A DNA stretch of 16,714 nt from an uncultured Coprococcus sp. (GTDB taxonomy: Bacteria > Bacillota_A > Clostridia > Lachnospirales > Lachnospiraceae). The notes beneath the pieces are model-generated. The model was not told where the DNA came from, did no database searches, and saw only the letters and a list, made by a program, of their open reading frames with translations. This document shows positions 7,996 through 14,196 of this stretch, piece after piece; positions within the stretch are counted from its first letter, which is position 1; each line of letters opens with the position of its first letter. Both the position numbers and the translations under genes were made by a program. The stretch covers positions 1 to 16,714 of the forward strand of contig CAAGAB010000277.1 of assembly GCA_900767685.1 (NCBI GenBank). The letters are read 5' to 3'.

Positions 7996-8124
7996 ATGGA
8001 AAAAGAGATAACAATGGAGGAGCTTGTGAAAATGGTAAATGAAAGCTCAGATGAGATTATTATTCATGTGGAGCTGGGAGAGGAGCGTGATTCTGATGAA
8101 GGAAAAGAATCCGTTCAACCTTGA
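7996..8124 (+). CDS. Small acidic protein, 42 residues, unknown
   Basis: ATG 7996 lies 9 bases after the DUF5688 stop, and AGGAGG (7985-7990) gives it a strong, well-spaced ribosome site. The 42-residue product is acidic, with a helix (TMEELVKMVNESSDE), a short beta-like segment (IIIHVEL) and a charged tail. Its last 29 bases overlap the start of the JAB gene in another frame, and the ribosome site of that gene lies inside it. The two are therefore probably translationally coupled. I cannot assign a family. Confidence 0.6.
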   Translation: MEKEITMEELVKMVNESSDEIIIHVELGEERDSDEGKESVQP

Positions 8125-8635
8125 TGTTGTCTCGGTAAGGCTTGTAAAGGATGCCCCGATTATGTCGGGGCACCCAATAACGAAGCCGGAAGATGCAGTC
8201 CTGCTTTTGGGAAAGCATTTGTGTGAAATGGACAGAGAGGTATTGTGTGTAATCAACATGAAAACAGACGGAACACCGATCAACTGCCATTTTGCAAGTA
8301 TTGGATGTTTGAATGAATCAATGGCTCATCCGAGAGAAATCTTCAAAGCCAGTATTCTTTCCAATGCAGCGACAATAATGCTTATGCACAATCATCCAAG
8401 TGGAAATCTTACACCAAGCAAGCATGACACCATGATGACGGACCGTATGGCTAAGATGTGTGAGCTTATGGGAATACCACTTTTGGATCATGTAATCGTA
8501 GGTGGGGATAATTTACAGTATTTCAGCTTCAAAGAGAAAAAACTGATGGATACACCGAAAGTTTTTCTTGAAACGAATTATAAATCACTTGATTTAAGTT
8601 CCGGACTGGTGGCAGAGCAGGGAAAGGCAAGGTGA
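8096..8635 (+). CDS. RadC-like JAB (JAMM) domain protein
   Basis: The 179-residue product is a stand-alone RadC-type JAB domain. It has the metal-binding signature HNHPSG (His98, His100, Ser102), then PSKHD with Asp111, and the family-typical LLDHVIVGG strand near residue 135. An upstream Glu in DREVLCVIN (Glu48) fits the remaining JAMM ligand. Full-length chromosomal RadC also has an N-terminal helix-hairpin-helix part, missing here, as is usual for copies on mobile elements. The biochemical role of RadC-like proteins is unsettled; metalloprotease or nuclease-associated activity has been discussed. The start is ATG 8096 rather than upstream 8039, because AGGAG (8081-8085) serves it and the family similarity begins there. 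The ORF overlaps the preceding small gene. Confidence 0.85.
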   Translation: MKEKNPFNLDVVSVRLVKDAPIMSGHPITKPEDAVLLLGKHLCEMDREVLCVINMKTDGTPINCHFASIGCLNESMAHPREIFKASILSNAATIMLMHNHPSGNLTPSKHDTMMTDRMAKMCELMGIPLLDHVIVGGDNLQYFSFKEKKLMDTPKVFLETNYKSLDLSSGLVAEQGKAR

Positions 8636-8639
8636 TGGG

Positions 8640-9611
8640 ATGCAGAATTTCACAGAGGATGAGCTTGTAATCGCAAAGTCGGTTGACCTTGTGGCAGTTG
8701 CATCAAGCCTTGGATACACACCGAAAAGGATTGGCAATTATTACACCCTGGAAGAAATGGATTCCATGAGAATTTATAACCGGAGCCACTGGTGCAGATT
8801 TTCAAGGCGCTATGAAAAGGGAGAAAATGGTGGTTCACAGATTGACTTCTTACGGGTATTTGCCGGTATGGATGTCAAAGAAGCAGTATTCTGGTTATTA
8901 GATTTTGCCGGATATCGAAGAATCCACGATACTCCTGAAAAGCCAATACTGAAATACCAAGTCCCATATAAGAAAGTGGAAAAGAAACCTTTTGTGTTGC
9001 CACAACCAGCACACAGCAATGCTTATCTTTATGAGTACCTCACAAACGATAGGGCTATCAGTAGAGATGTTGTGAACTTCTATGTTAATCAGGGACTTAT
9101 CTATGAGAGTATGCCTTATCACAATATTGTGTTTAAAGGAAATGACAAGGAAGGTGTTACCAGATTTGCCAGTATGAGAGGTGTGTTTGACAAGAAGGGA
9201 AAACCATTTAAGTGTGATGTGCCGGGAAATGATAAGCGGTATGGATTTAATATTGCAAATGAAGAGAGTACAGAGCTGGTGGTATTTGAGGCAGCCATTG
9301 ACCTGATGAGCTATATGGATATTCACAGGGATTTTGAGAGTAACATGATTGCCCTTGGTATGGTGGCTGATGCTCCGCTTGAAACATTCTTAAAAGAACA
9401 TCCGCAGATATCAAGCATAAGGTTTTGTCTGGATAATGACAAGGCTGGGAGGGAAGCGACGGAGAAACTGATGGAAAAGTATTATGAACTTGGTTATGAA
9501 GTGGCAGATTCTCCACCACCGAAAGGCTGCAAGGATTACAACGAATGGCTGGTGAAAGCAAGAAAGGAAAAGCAGTGTAATCTTTACAGTAAAAACAGGG
9601 AAATACCTTAA
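8640..9611 (+). CDS. DUF3991 / Toprim domain protein (primase-like)
   Basis: The 323-residue protein begins with a helical segment and a region around residues 45-75 (SHWCRFSRR...GGSQIDFL) that resembles the zinc-ribbon-like entry of mobile-element primases. A DUF3991 section follows (about 125-200), then a Toprim domain with its acidic residues in VVFEAAIDL (Glu217) and FCLDNDKAG (Asp265, Asp267). The Toprim fold supports metal-dependent nucleotidyl transfer, as in DnaG primases. No helicase or polymerase module is attached, so it may make primers on the transferred strand or in element replication. The start is 4 bases after the JAB stop, with only a weak AAGGTGAT site, so it is probably coupled. 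The last codons contain one perfect copy of the TTTACAGTAAA repeat. Confidence 0.85.
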   Translation: MQNFTEDELVIAKSVDLVAVASSLGYTPKRIGNYYTLEEMDSMRIYNRSHWCRFSRRYEKGENGGSQIDFLRVFAGMDVKEAVFWLLDFAGYRRIHDTPEKPILKYQVPYKKVEKKPFVLPQPAHSNAYLYEYLTNDRAISRDVVNFYVNQGLIYESMPYHNIVFKGNDKEGVTRFASMRGVFDKKGKPFKCDVPGNDKRYGFNIANEESTELVVFEAAIDLMSYMDIHRDFESNMIALGMVADAPLETFLKEHPQISSIRFCLDNDKAGREATEKLMEKYYELGYEVADSPPPKGCKDYNEWLVKARKEKQCNLYSKNREIP

Positions 9612-9887
9612 AAAACACTGTAAAGTGGGTTTTTCACATCAGAAACTCATGTAAAGGCACAAATAGCCCCAAAATGGACAGAAAAAGTGCACCTCATTTT
9701 TTGATGTGAAAATGCCAAAATGCATCATATTTTACAGTAAAGAGCAATATTTACCCTATATTTTACTGTATGCAATATTTTTATGATTTTTGGCTTCAAA
9801 AAAGTCACCCATATTTTACTGTAAAATGGCTGAAATACTCCGTATTTTCGTGCAGATGGAGTTTTTCACTCCATATTTTACAGTAAA
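9583..9887 (+). repeat. Phased array of ATATTTTACWGTAAA repeats
   Basis: An 11-base quasi-palindrome, TTTACWGTAAA, occurs at 9583-9593, 9731-9741, 9815-9825 and 9877-9887, with a one-sided diverged copy at 9762-9772 and a half-site ACTGTAAA at 9617-9624. The copies at 9731, 9762, 9815 and 9877 also share an ATAT extension on the left, so they are direct repeats in one orientation. Centre-to-centre distances are 31, 117, 31, 53 and 62 bases, each close to a whole number of 10.5-bp turns. This fits binding sites for a protein loaded on one face of the DNA: iterons, partition sites or operators. Confidence 0.7.
9631..9712. repeat. Long inverted repeat with 52-base spacer
   Basis: TTTTCACATCAGAAA (9631-9645) is complementary to 9698-9712 (TTTTTGATGTGAAAA read on the + strand) over 15 positions, with one G.T wobble and a perfect outer 11 bp. 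The spacer is 52 bases. It could be a long-range RNA hairpin at the 3' end of the Toprim transcript, or two opposed binding sites for one protein. Confidence 0.5.
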
Positions 9888-9904
9888 GGGAAATAACAGG
9901 GGTT

Positions 9905-9992
9905 TCAGGGGGTTAGCTCCCTGACAAGATGCATTGGAGGAGGCAGAGCCGTCTCTAATGCGTATCTTGCCATGGACTGGGACAGTTCATGG
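9905..9992 (+). other. oriT: Candidate origin of transfer (oriT): three abutting hairpins
   Basis: Hairpin 1: TCAGGGGG (9905-9912) with CTCCCTGA (9917-9924), loop TTAG. Hairpin 2: CAAGAT and GCATTGGAG (9925-9939) with CTCTAATGC (9953-9961) and ATCTTG (9964-9969), and a two-base bulge GT. Hairpin 3: CCATGGACT (9970-9978) with AGTTCATGG (9984-9992), loop GGGAC. They touch with no bases between, and each has one G.U/G.T pair. At the 2/3 junction the sequence reads TATCTTG/CC, close to the ATCCTG/C nick site of RP4-type MOBP origins as I remember it. The position just upstream of the mobC-relaxase operon is typical of an oriT. The alternative is a structured RNA leader of that operon. The function is inferred. 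Confidence 0.55.
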
Positions 9993-10046
9993 GAGAGAGA
10001 TTAGGAAAAGATTTACAAAACACGGATAAGGAGGTGTACAGGAGCA

Positions 10047-10568
10047 ATGGATGAAAAAATGCACTTTATGACAGAACCGGAAGAACTTTTGAACTGGATG
10101 AAAGAGCATGAAGAGTTCAAAGTGATGAATAAGGAAGATGCACAGATACTTCTGAATTATATGGAAGGTCATGATTACAGGCTTGGTACAGATAAGGATG
10201 GAAGCCTTGTCAGAGTGGATATCAATACTGATGAGTATGAGGCAGAGCAATATTCACTTGATGATGTAATCGACATTGTGTGTGAGTGGAATGATGAGCT
10301 GATCCGCTACACGTCACAGGAATTAAATGAGCTTTCACAAGGACAGGATAAGAGTTCGCTGGAAGTGAAGCTCGCAAGCTTAAAGCAGGATGAAATAAGA
10401 CTTGATAAGATGTTTGAACAGACAAAATACCCGGCAGAGATAGAAGCCCTTGCCGTACAGCTTGCAGATGCTTTCATTGAAAGACTTGGACTTGTTGGTA
10501 TTGACCAGTCTGTTAAGGAACTTACAGATTCTATCCGGTCTGAGCCTGTTAAGGGAGGTGCCAGATAA
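10047..10568 (+). CDS. Unidentified 173-residue protein, first gene of mobilisation operon
   Basis: The product is a soluble acidic protein without recognisable motifs. It begins with a helix-rich part (TEPEELLNWMKEHEEF, NKEDAQILLNYMEGHDY), then a short strand segment (GSLVRVDINTDEYEAEQYSLDDVIDIVCEWNDE, about 53-85). The C-terminal half (about 105-165) is helical and could form a coiled coil. Two ribosome-like sites precede it, AAGGAGG (10028-10034) and AGGAG (10040-10044); the first is far from and the second too near ATG 10047, so internal ATG 10059 is a possible alternative start. The stop overlaps the mobC start (TAATG), which indicates co-translation and suggests a role at the relaxosome. 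I know no function for it. Confidence 0.7.
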   Translation: MDEKMHFMTEPEELLNWMKEHEEFKVMNKEDAQILLNYMEGHDYRLGTDKDGSLVRVDINTDEYEAEQYSLDDVIDIVCEWNDELIRYTSQELNELSQGQDKSSLEVKLASLKQDEIRLDKMFEQTKYPAEIEALAVQLADAFIERLGLVGIDQSVKELTDSIRSEPVKGGAR

Positions 10569-10900
10569 TGGCAGATAAGATTCATTGCGTCAAAAAGACG
10601 CTGAGACTTACACCAGCTGAAAGCAGACTTCTGTCTGAAAAAGCAGAGGCTTTTCATATGAATGAGGCAGAATATTTAAGGCTTTTAATCAGCCAGACGC
10701 CAAACGATTACCCGGAAATCAGACAAGGGCTTAAACAGCTGATAAATGAGGTAAATCATATCGGTGTGAATATCAACCAGATTGTGCATCATCACAATTA
10801 TGAGTTGTATTCAAAAGAGGACAGACAGCAGCTTATCGCATATATGAAAAAACTCAACAATACAGTTAAAGAGGTGGTGGTGCGGCTTGGCAATCAGTAA
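10568..10900 (+). CDS. mobC: MobC-like relaxosome accessory protein
   Basis: The 110-residue product fits the MobC/NikA type of mobilisation proteins. Near the N-terminus, KTLRLTPAESRLLSEKA and NEAEYLRLLI form a ribbon-helix-helix-like DNA-binding part. The GLKQLINEVNHIGVNINQIVHHHN segment (about 58-80) is the typical MobC signature, followed by a C-terminal helix. Such proteins bind oriT and help the relaxase open the DNA around the nick. The start overlaps the preceding stop by one base, with GGGAGG (10553-10558) as ribosome site, and its own end overlaps the relaxase start by 14 bases. All three would therefore be made together. Confidence 0.88.
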   Translation: MADKIHCVKKTLRLTPAESRLLSEKAEAFHMNEAEYLRLLISQTPNDYPEIRQGLKQLINEVNHIGVNINQIVHHHNYELYSKEDRQQLIAYMKKLNNTVKEVVVRLGNQ

Positions 10901-12344
10901 GATTCTTCATATGAAGGATTGCGGAAGAAGTTTTCATGGAAAGCATTTGAAGTATGCCCTTGAATATATTACTGTTCCAGAAAAAACACAGAATGGCAGG
11001 CTTGTATCAGCCATAAACTGTCAGGTGGATAATGCCTTTGAGCAGATGAAAGAAACAAAGAAAAAGTTTAACAAAACAGATAAACGGCAGGCGTATCATA
11101 TCATACTTTCCTTTAAGGAAGGGGAAGTTAGTCCGGATACTGTGTTTGAGCTGACTGAGAGGTTTGTGAAAGAGTATCTTGGAAATGATTATGAAGCAGT
11201 ATTTGCAGTTCATGACAATACTGAGCATCCACACAGTCACATTGTATTTAACAGTGTATCCTTCAGGGATGGAAAGAAATATCATTACCAGAAGGAGGAT
11301 TGGGAGAAGTATATCCAACCAATTACCAACAGGCTCTGTAAGGAGTATGGTCTTTCCACGATTGAGCTTGACGAAGAATCAGGAAAAAGAAGAGGAAGGG
11401 ATTCCTATCAGGAATGGAATTCCTACCGTGACGGAAAGTTCGTATGGAGCAGGATGGTGGCAAGGGATGTGGATGCCTGTATCATTCAGGCAGCATCATT
11501 TGAAAGTTTTGTATCCATGCTTGAGAACAAAGGCTATGAAGTGAAAAATGCTAATGGCGAGGGAAAGTATCTGGCAGTCAAGCCACAGGGAATGAAGCGT
11601 TTTGTAAGACTAAAATCTCTGGGAGAGGAATATACCGAAGAGCGCATCCGACAGCGAATATATGAAGAGAATATTTCCTCATATATAAAAGAAAACAAGC
11701 CAAGAATTGTATATTGCAGGGTGCGCCGGTATAAAAGGGCAAAGATGTCCGGGTTACAGAAAAAGTATTATGCGAGGCTGTACCGGATTGGGAAGCTTAA
11801 GAAAAAAGCCTATTCTGTGGCATGGAAGTACAGGGATGAGATTAAGAAGATGCAGAAATTGCAGGCACAGTATCAGTTTCTTGTAAGGCATGATATTCAT
11901 TCCGTAGTTGATCTGGCACTTGTGGAAGATAATCTTACGGATAAAAGAAAAGAGGCATCTGCCATGAAAAGCCGGATTTACCGGGCAAACAGCAAGAATA
12001 AGGAGCTTTATGATATTGCAAATGAGATGGATGAACTTTTGGAGTGTGAAAATTCCTTTAGAAACGGAGATGTGTTTTTCGAGGATGAGCATAACAGATG
12101 GCTTTTGCTGGAGAGCAGATTAAAGGAGCTTGGCTATTCCTATGATGAGGTAAAGGCATTAAAAGAGCATTACCGTAGTGAAGGAGCAAAACTGAAAAGT
12201 CTGGAACAGGAAGCATCGAAAGAGTTGAAACTTGCAGAATCTATCAGAAAAGATTTTGTTGGTGCAGACGGACAGGAAGTTGAAAGACAGCAGGAAGAAG
12301 TAAAAGAACAGAATATGGAACACGAGAAGCAGCCAAGACGATAG
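10887..12344 (+). CDS. Relaxase / mobilisation nuclease (MobA/VirD2 family)
   Basis: The 485-residue protein has the relaxase domain in its first ~170 residues. LKYALEYI (Tyr23 or Tyr27) is the likely motif I with the catalytic tyrosine. YHIILSF (His71) is a core strand. AVHDNTEHPHSHIVFN carries His109, His116 and His118, the metal-binding motif III of MOBP-type enzymes. It would nick one oriT strand, stay bound to the 5' end and pilot it into the recipient. The C-terminal two thirds are strongly basic then helical (VRRYKRAKMSGLQKKYY; coiled-coil-like from about 330), as expected for contacts with DNA and the coupling protein. The start is TTG 10887, inside mobC, with GAGGTGGTGG (10871-10880); ATG 10911 is possible but would remove eight residues of the conserved start. 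Confidence 0.92.
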   Translation: MAISKILHMKDCGRSFHGKHLKYALEYITVPEKTQNGRLVSAINCQVDNAFEQMKETKKKFNKTDKRQAYHIILSFKEGEVSPDTVFELTERFVKEYLGNDYEAVFAVHDNTEHPHSHIVFNSVSFRDGKKYHYQKEDWEKYIQPITNRLCKEYGLSTIELDEESGKRRGRDSYQEWNSYRDGKFVWSRMVARDVDACIIQAASFESFVSMLENKGYEVKNANGEGKYLAVKPQGMKRFVRLKSLGEEYTEERIRQRIYEENISSYIKENKPRIVYCRVRRYKRAKMSGLQKKYYARLYRIGKLKKKAYSVAWKYRDEIKKMQKLQAQYQFLVRHDIHSVVDLALVEDNLTDKRKEASAMKSRIYRANSKNKELYDIANEMDELLECENSFRNGDVFFEDEHNRWLLLESRLKELGYSYDEVKALKEHYRSEGAKLKSLEQEASKELKLAESIRKDFVGADGQEVERQQEEVKEQNMEHEKQPRR

Positions 12345-12378
12345 GCTGTTATTTTTTTGAAAGAAGGAGGAAATGCAG

Positions 12379-13737
12379 ATGGAAAGACAGATGACGGCAG
12401 TTGATGTCCAGGCATACCTTAGAGATGTAAAGGACAGAATCATGGATTCCAGGGTCATAGCTCTAGTTGAAGAAGATTTGGAACACGGGCTGATGCCGGG
12501 CGAGATTAATGATTATACAGACAGGGGACTTAGTTTTGAACAGATGAAGGCTGTTTCTGATATGTATCGAAACAAAATTCCCATGGCAGTAGTTGCATCT
12601 ATTGGTGCAAAAAAATATGATGCAGAGAAAATGAGGGTGGCAACAGAGCTTTATCTGAAGCAGATACCGGTTGAAGATATTGAGAAGGCATTGGCAGATA
12701 CAAATACTGCTCTTGATATGAGAAAGGCATTTGGACTAGCATTAGGCAAGGTACAGACTGCAATAGTGGTTTCTGAGGATACGATAACAAAGGAACCGCT
12801 TGAGAAGGAGCAGGCAAAGGAACTTACCGAAATGATTCGTTCTCTTACGGAGGCTGTCCAGTCCCATACGGGGAATTATGAGGCAATCGAGAAGATGCTG
12901 AAACAGATGGAAACAATCCGCCTTGATGAAGCTGTAGCTAAAAATCTTACTTCTCTTAATGAAAAGCTGGAGAAGGAGAACAGGGAATTTACGGAACAGC
13001 TTGAAGGCAAGCAGAACGAAGTCAATAAGGGATTGCAGACCATAGCACAGCTTCGTACAGAGTTAGAAAACTTAAAGAAGGAGATGAAAATCATGCAGGA
13101 TAGAAATACTGACCTTGAACAGCAGATTTCCCAGAGGGATGAGACAATCAGGGAGCAGGGACAGGCGATAATTGCAAAGAACTCAACCATTGAAAAGTAC
13201 AAATCAGCAGAAGAAAAAGCAGCTGATGAGCAGCATCATGGGAGAACTGATTTGCAGGAAGAGACTGTGGAAAAACAGTCAGAGATTGAGATGAAAGAGA
13301 ATTATGATTCACAGGCAGTAGGGCAGACGCAGGGAGCAATACCAAAACAGGCTGCAACCATTCCGGCGGGTGCAATTCCGGTATATGCAAATGCTGGCGG
13401 AATCCCCGTTTATTACACTATGACGCTGGTGCAGGATCAAAAGGTGCTTCAAAGAACGGATGTTGATTATATGCATCGCAAACCATCCGTGTTTGAGGGA
13501 ATTATGAGTAAGTTCGCATTCAAGAAAAAGTCTCATAAGGATCTGGTACAGCTGGTCATTAACAAGGAACTTTCACCGGAACAGGTGAATGCCATCCGAG
13601 GAGGACTGGAAAGCGGTCTTGATGAGGAACAGCTTGAGCTTATCATCAATAAGAATCTGACACCGGAGAAGATGCAGAGCATTATCCGTTTTGCAGCATT
13701 ACAGAACAGCCTGAAGGCAGAAAGGGGTGGTGTGTAA
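12379..13737 (+). CDS. Coiled-coil protein with similar helical repeats at both ends
   Basis: The 452-residue protein has three parts. Residues ~25-125 are short helical repeats (DLEHGLMPGEINDYTDRGLSFEQMKAV and similar). Residues ~165-285 are a long coiled coil rich in Glu, Lys, Gln and Leu. After a Gly/Pro/Ala-rich linker (~315-345), residues 385-440 return to the same kind of helical repeat (NKELSPEQVNAIRGGLESGLDEEQLELI, NKNLTPEKMQSI). No signal peptide or membrane segment is seen. I know of no established function; a structural or scaffolding role in the transfer machinery is an inference. ATG 12379 is preferred to 12373 because AAGGAGG (12364-12370) is 8 bases from it but only 2 from the earlier ATG. 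The stop overlaps the next start (TAATG). Confidence 0.75.
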   Translation: MERQMTAVDVQAYLRDVKDRIMDSRVIALVEEDLEHGLMPGEINDYTDRGLSFEQMKAVSDMYRNKIPMAVVASIGAKKYDAEKMRVATELYLKQIPVEDIEKALADTNTALDMRKAFGLALGKVQTAIVVSEDTITKEPLEKEQAKELTEMIRSLTEAVQSHTGNYEAIEKMLKQMETIRLDEAVAKNLTSLNEKLEKENREFTEQLEGKQNEVNKGLQTIAQLRTELENLKKEMKIMQDRNTDLEQQISQRDETIREQGQAIIAKNSTIEKYKSAEEKAADEQHHGRTDLQEETVEKQSEIEMKENYDSQAVGQTQGAIPKQAATIPAGAIPVYANAGGIPVYYTMTLVQDQKVLQRTDVDYMHRKPSVFEGIMSKFAFKKKSHKDLVQLVINKELSPEQVNAIRGGLESGLDEEQLELIINKNLTPEKMQSIIRFAALQNSLKAERGGV

Positions 13738-14180
13738 TGAGTCTTATTATGATTACAGAAGCGATGAAGCTTATGGAAGAGACAGATGCGGATTTCGGTA
13801 TGGAAGAAAAGGAGTTTATTGCCCAGTATGCATTTCGTACCGGGGATACGGACCTTGTGAAAAAGCTGATTGAAGAATTACAGGAAAAAGATGCAGACAG
13901 GGAGAAGGTACAGACAAAGTATATGCAGCTTGCAGATAATAAGCCTGAATGGGCAGAACAGATTGAGAATCTTGTGATAGCTCTTGAGATGTACCGTATT
14001 GAGGAAGATAAAGCGGTTAAGAGAATTACTGATTTTCTTACAGCACACGGAATTGATATTTCTGAATCAGTTGTTAAGGATTCAGATGTAAGTGATATCA
14101 AGAATATGATATCGGAAGCAAAAGAAGAACCATTGAAGGAGCAGGAAGTAATTCCTACGGAGAAAGAACCAACATTATAA
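13737..14180 (+). CDS. Small acidic helical protein, 147 residues, unknown
   Basis: The product is soluble, acidic and predicted mostly helical, with helices around ITEAMKLMEETDADF, EEKEFIAQYAF, DLVKKLIEELQEKDADREKVQ and EWAEQIENLVIALEMYRIEEDKAVKRITDFL, and a low-complexity Glu/Pro tail. No catalytic or binding motif stands out and I do not recognise the family. It overlaps the coiled-coil gene by one base and is followed 16 bases later by the PcfB-like gene, so it is translated as part of the same operon. A chaperone or adaptor role would fit the setting but has no direct support. Confidence 0.7.
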   Translation: MSLIMITEAMKLMEETDADFGMEEKEFIAQYAFRTGDTDLVKKLIEELQEKDADREKVQTKYMQLADNKPEWAEQIENLVIALEMYRIEEDKAVKRITDFLTAHGIDISESVVKDSDVSDIKNMISEAKEEPLKEQEVIPTEKEPTL

Positions 14181-14196
14181 GAGAGGAGGAAAGCAA

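Larger units (their letters stand above)
9612..10046. other. Non-coding control region (435 bp)
   Basis: No convincing ORF is present here on either strand. The left two thirds are AT-rich and contain the TTTACWGTAAA array, a 15-bp inverted repeat (9631-9645 with 9698-9712, one wobble), and a hairpin ATGGAG/CTCCAT (9856-9861 with 9869-9874). The right third, 9905-9992, is richer in GC and made of three touching hairpins. The final 54 bases lead into the ribosome site of the next gene. A promoter for the mobilisation operon is expected here, but I see no strong -35/-10 pair; TATGAT at 9782-9787 is a possible -10 without a good -35. The region separates the replication/establishment genes from the mobilisation genes, the usual place for an oriT. 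Confidence 0.7.

Noticed and set aside
8898..9326. 142-codon minus-strand frame inside the Toprim gene
   Set aside because: Antisense to a well-supported domain protein, with no recognisable motif or ribosome site.
9611..9634. Terminator right after the Toprim gene
   Set aside because: CACT/AGTG gives only a four-pair stem with a bulge before the T-run, too weak to call.
9583..9887. Repeat array as a CRISPR
   Set aside because: The repeat core is only 11-15 bases, the spacing is unequal and tied to helical turns, and no cas gene is near.
9583..9887. Repeat array as canonical parS sites
   Set aside because: TTTACWGTAAA does not match the TGTTTCACGTGAAACA-type site. A non-canonical centromere is still possible.
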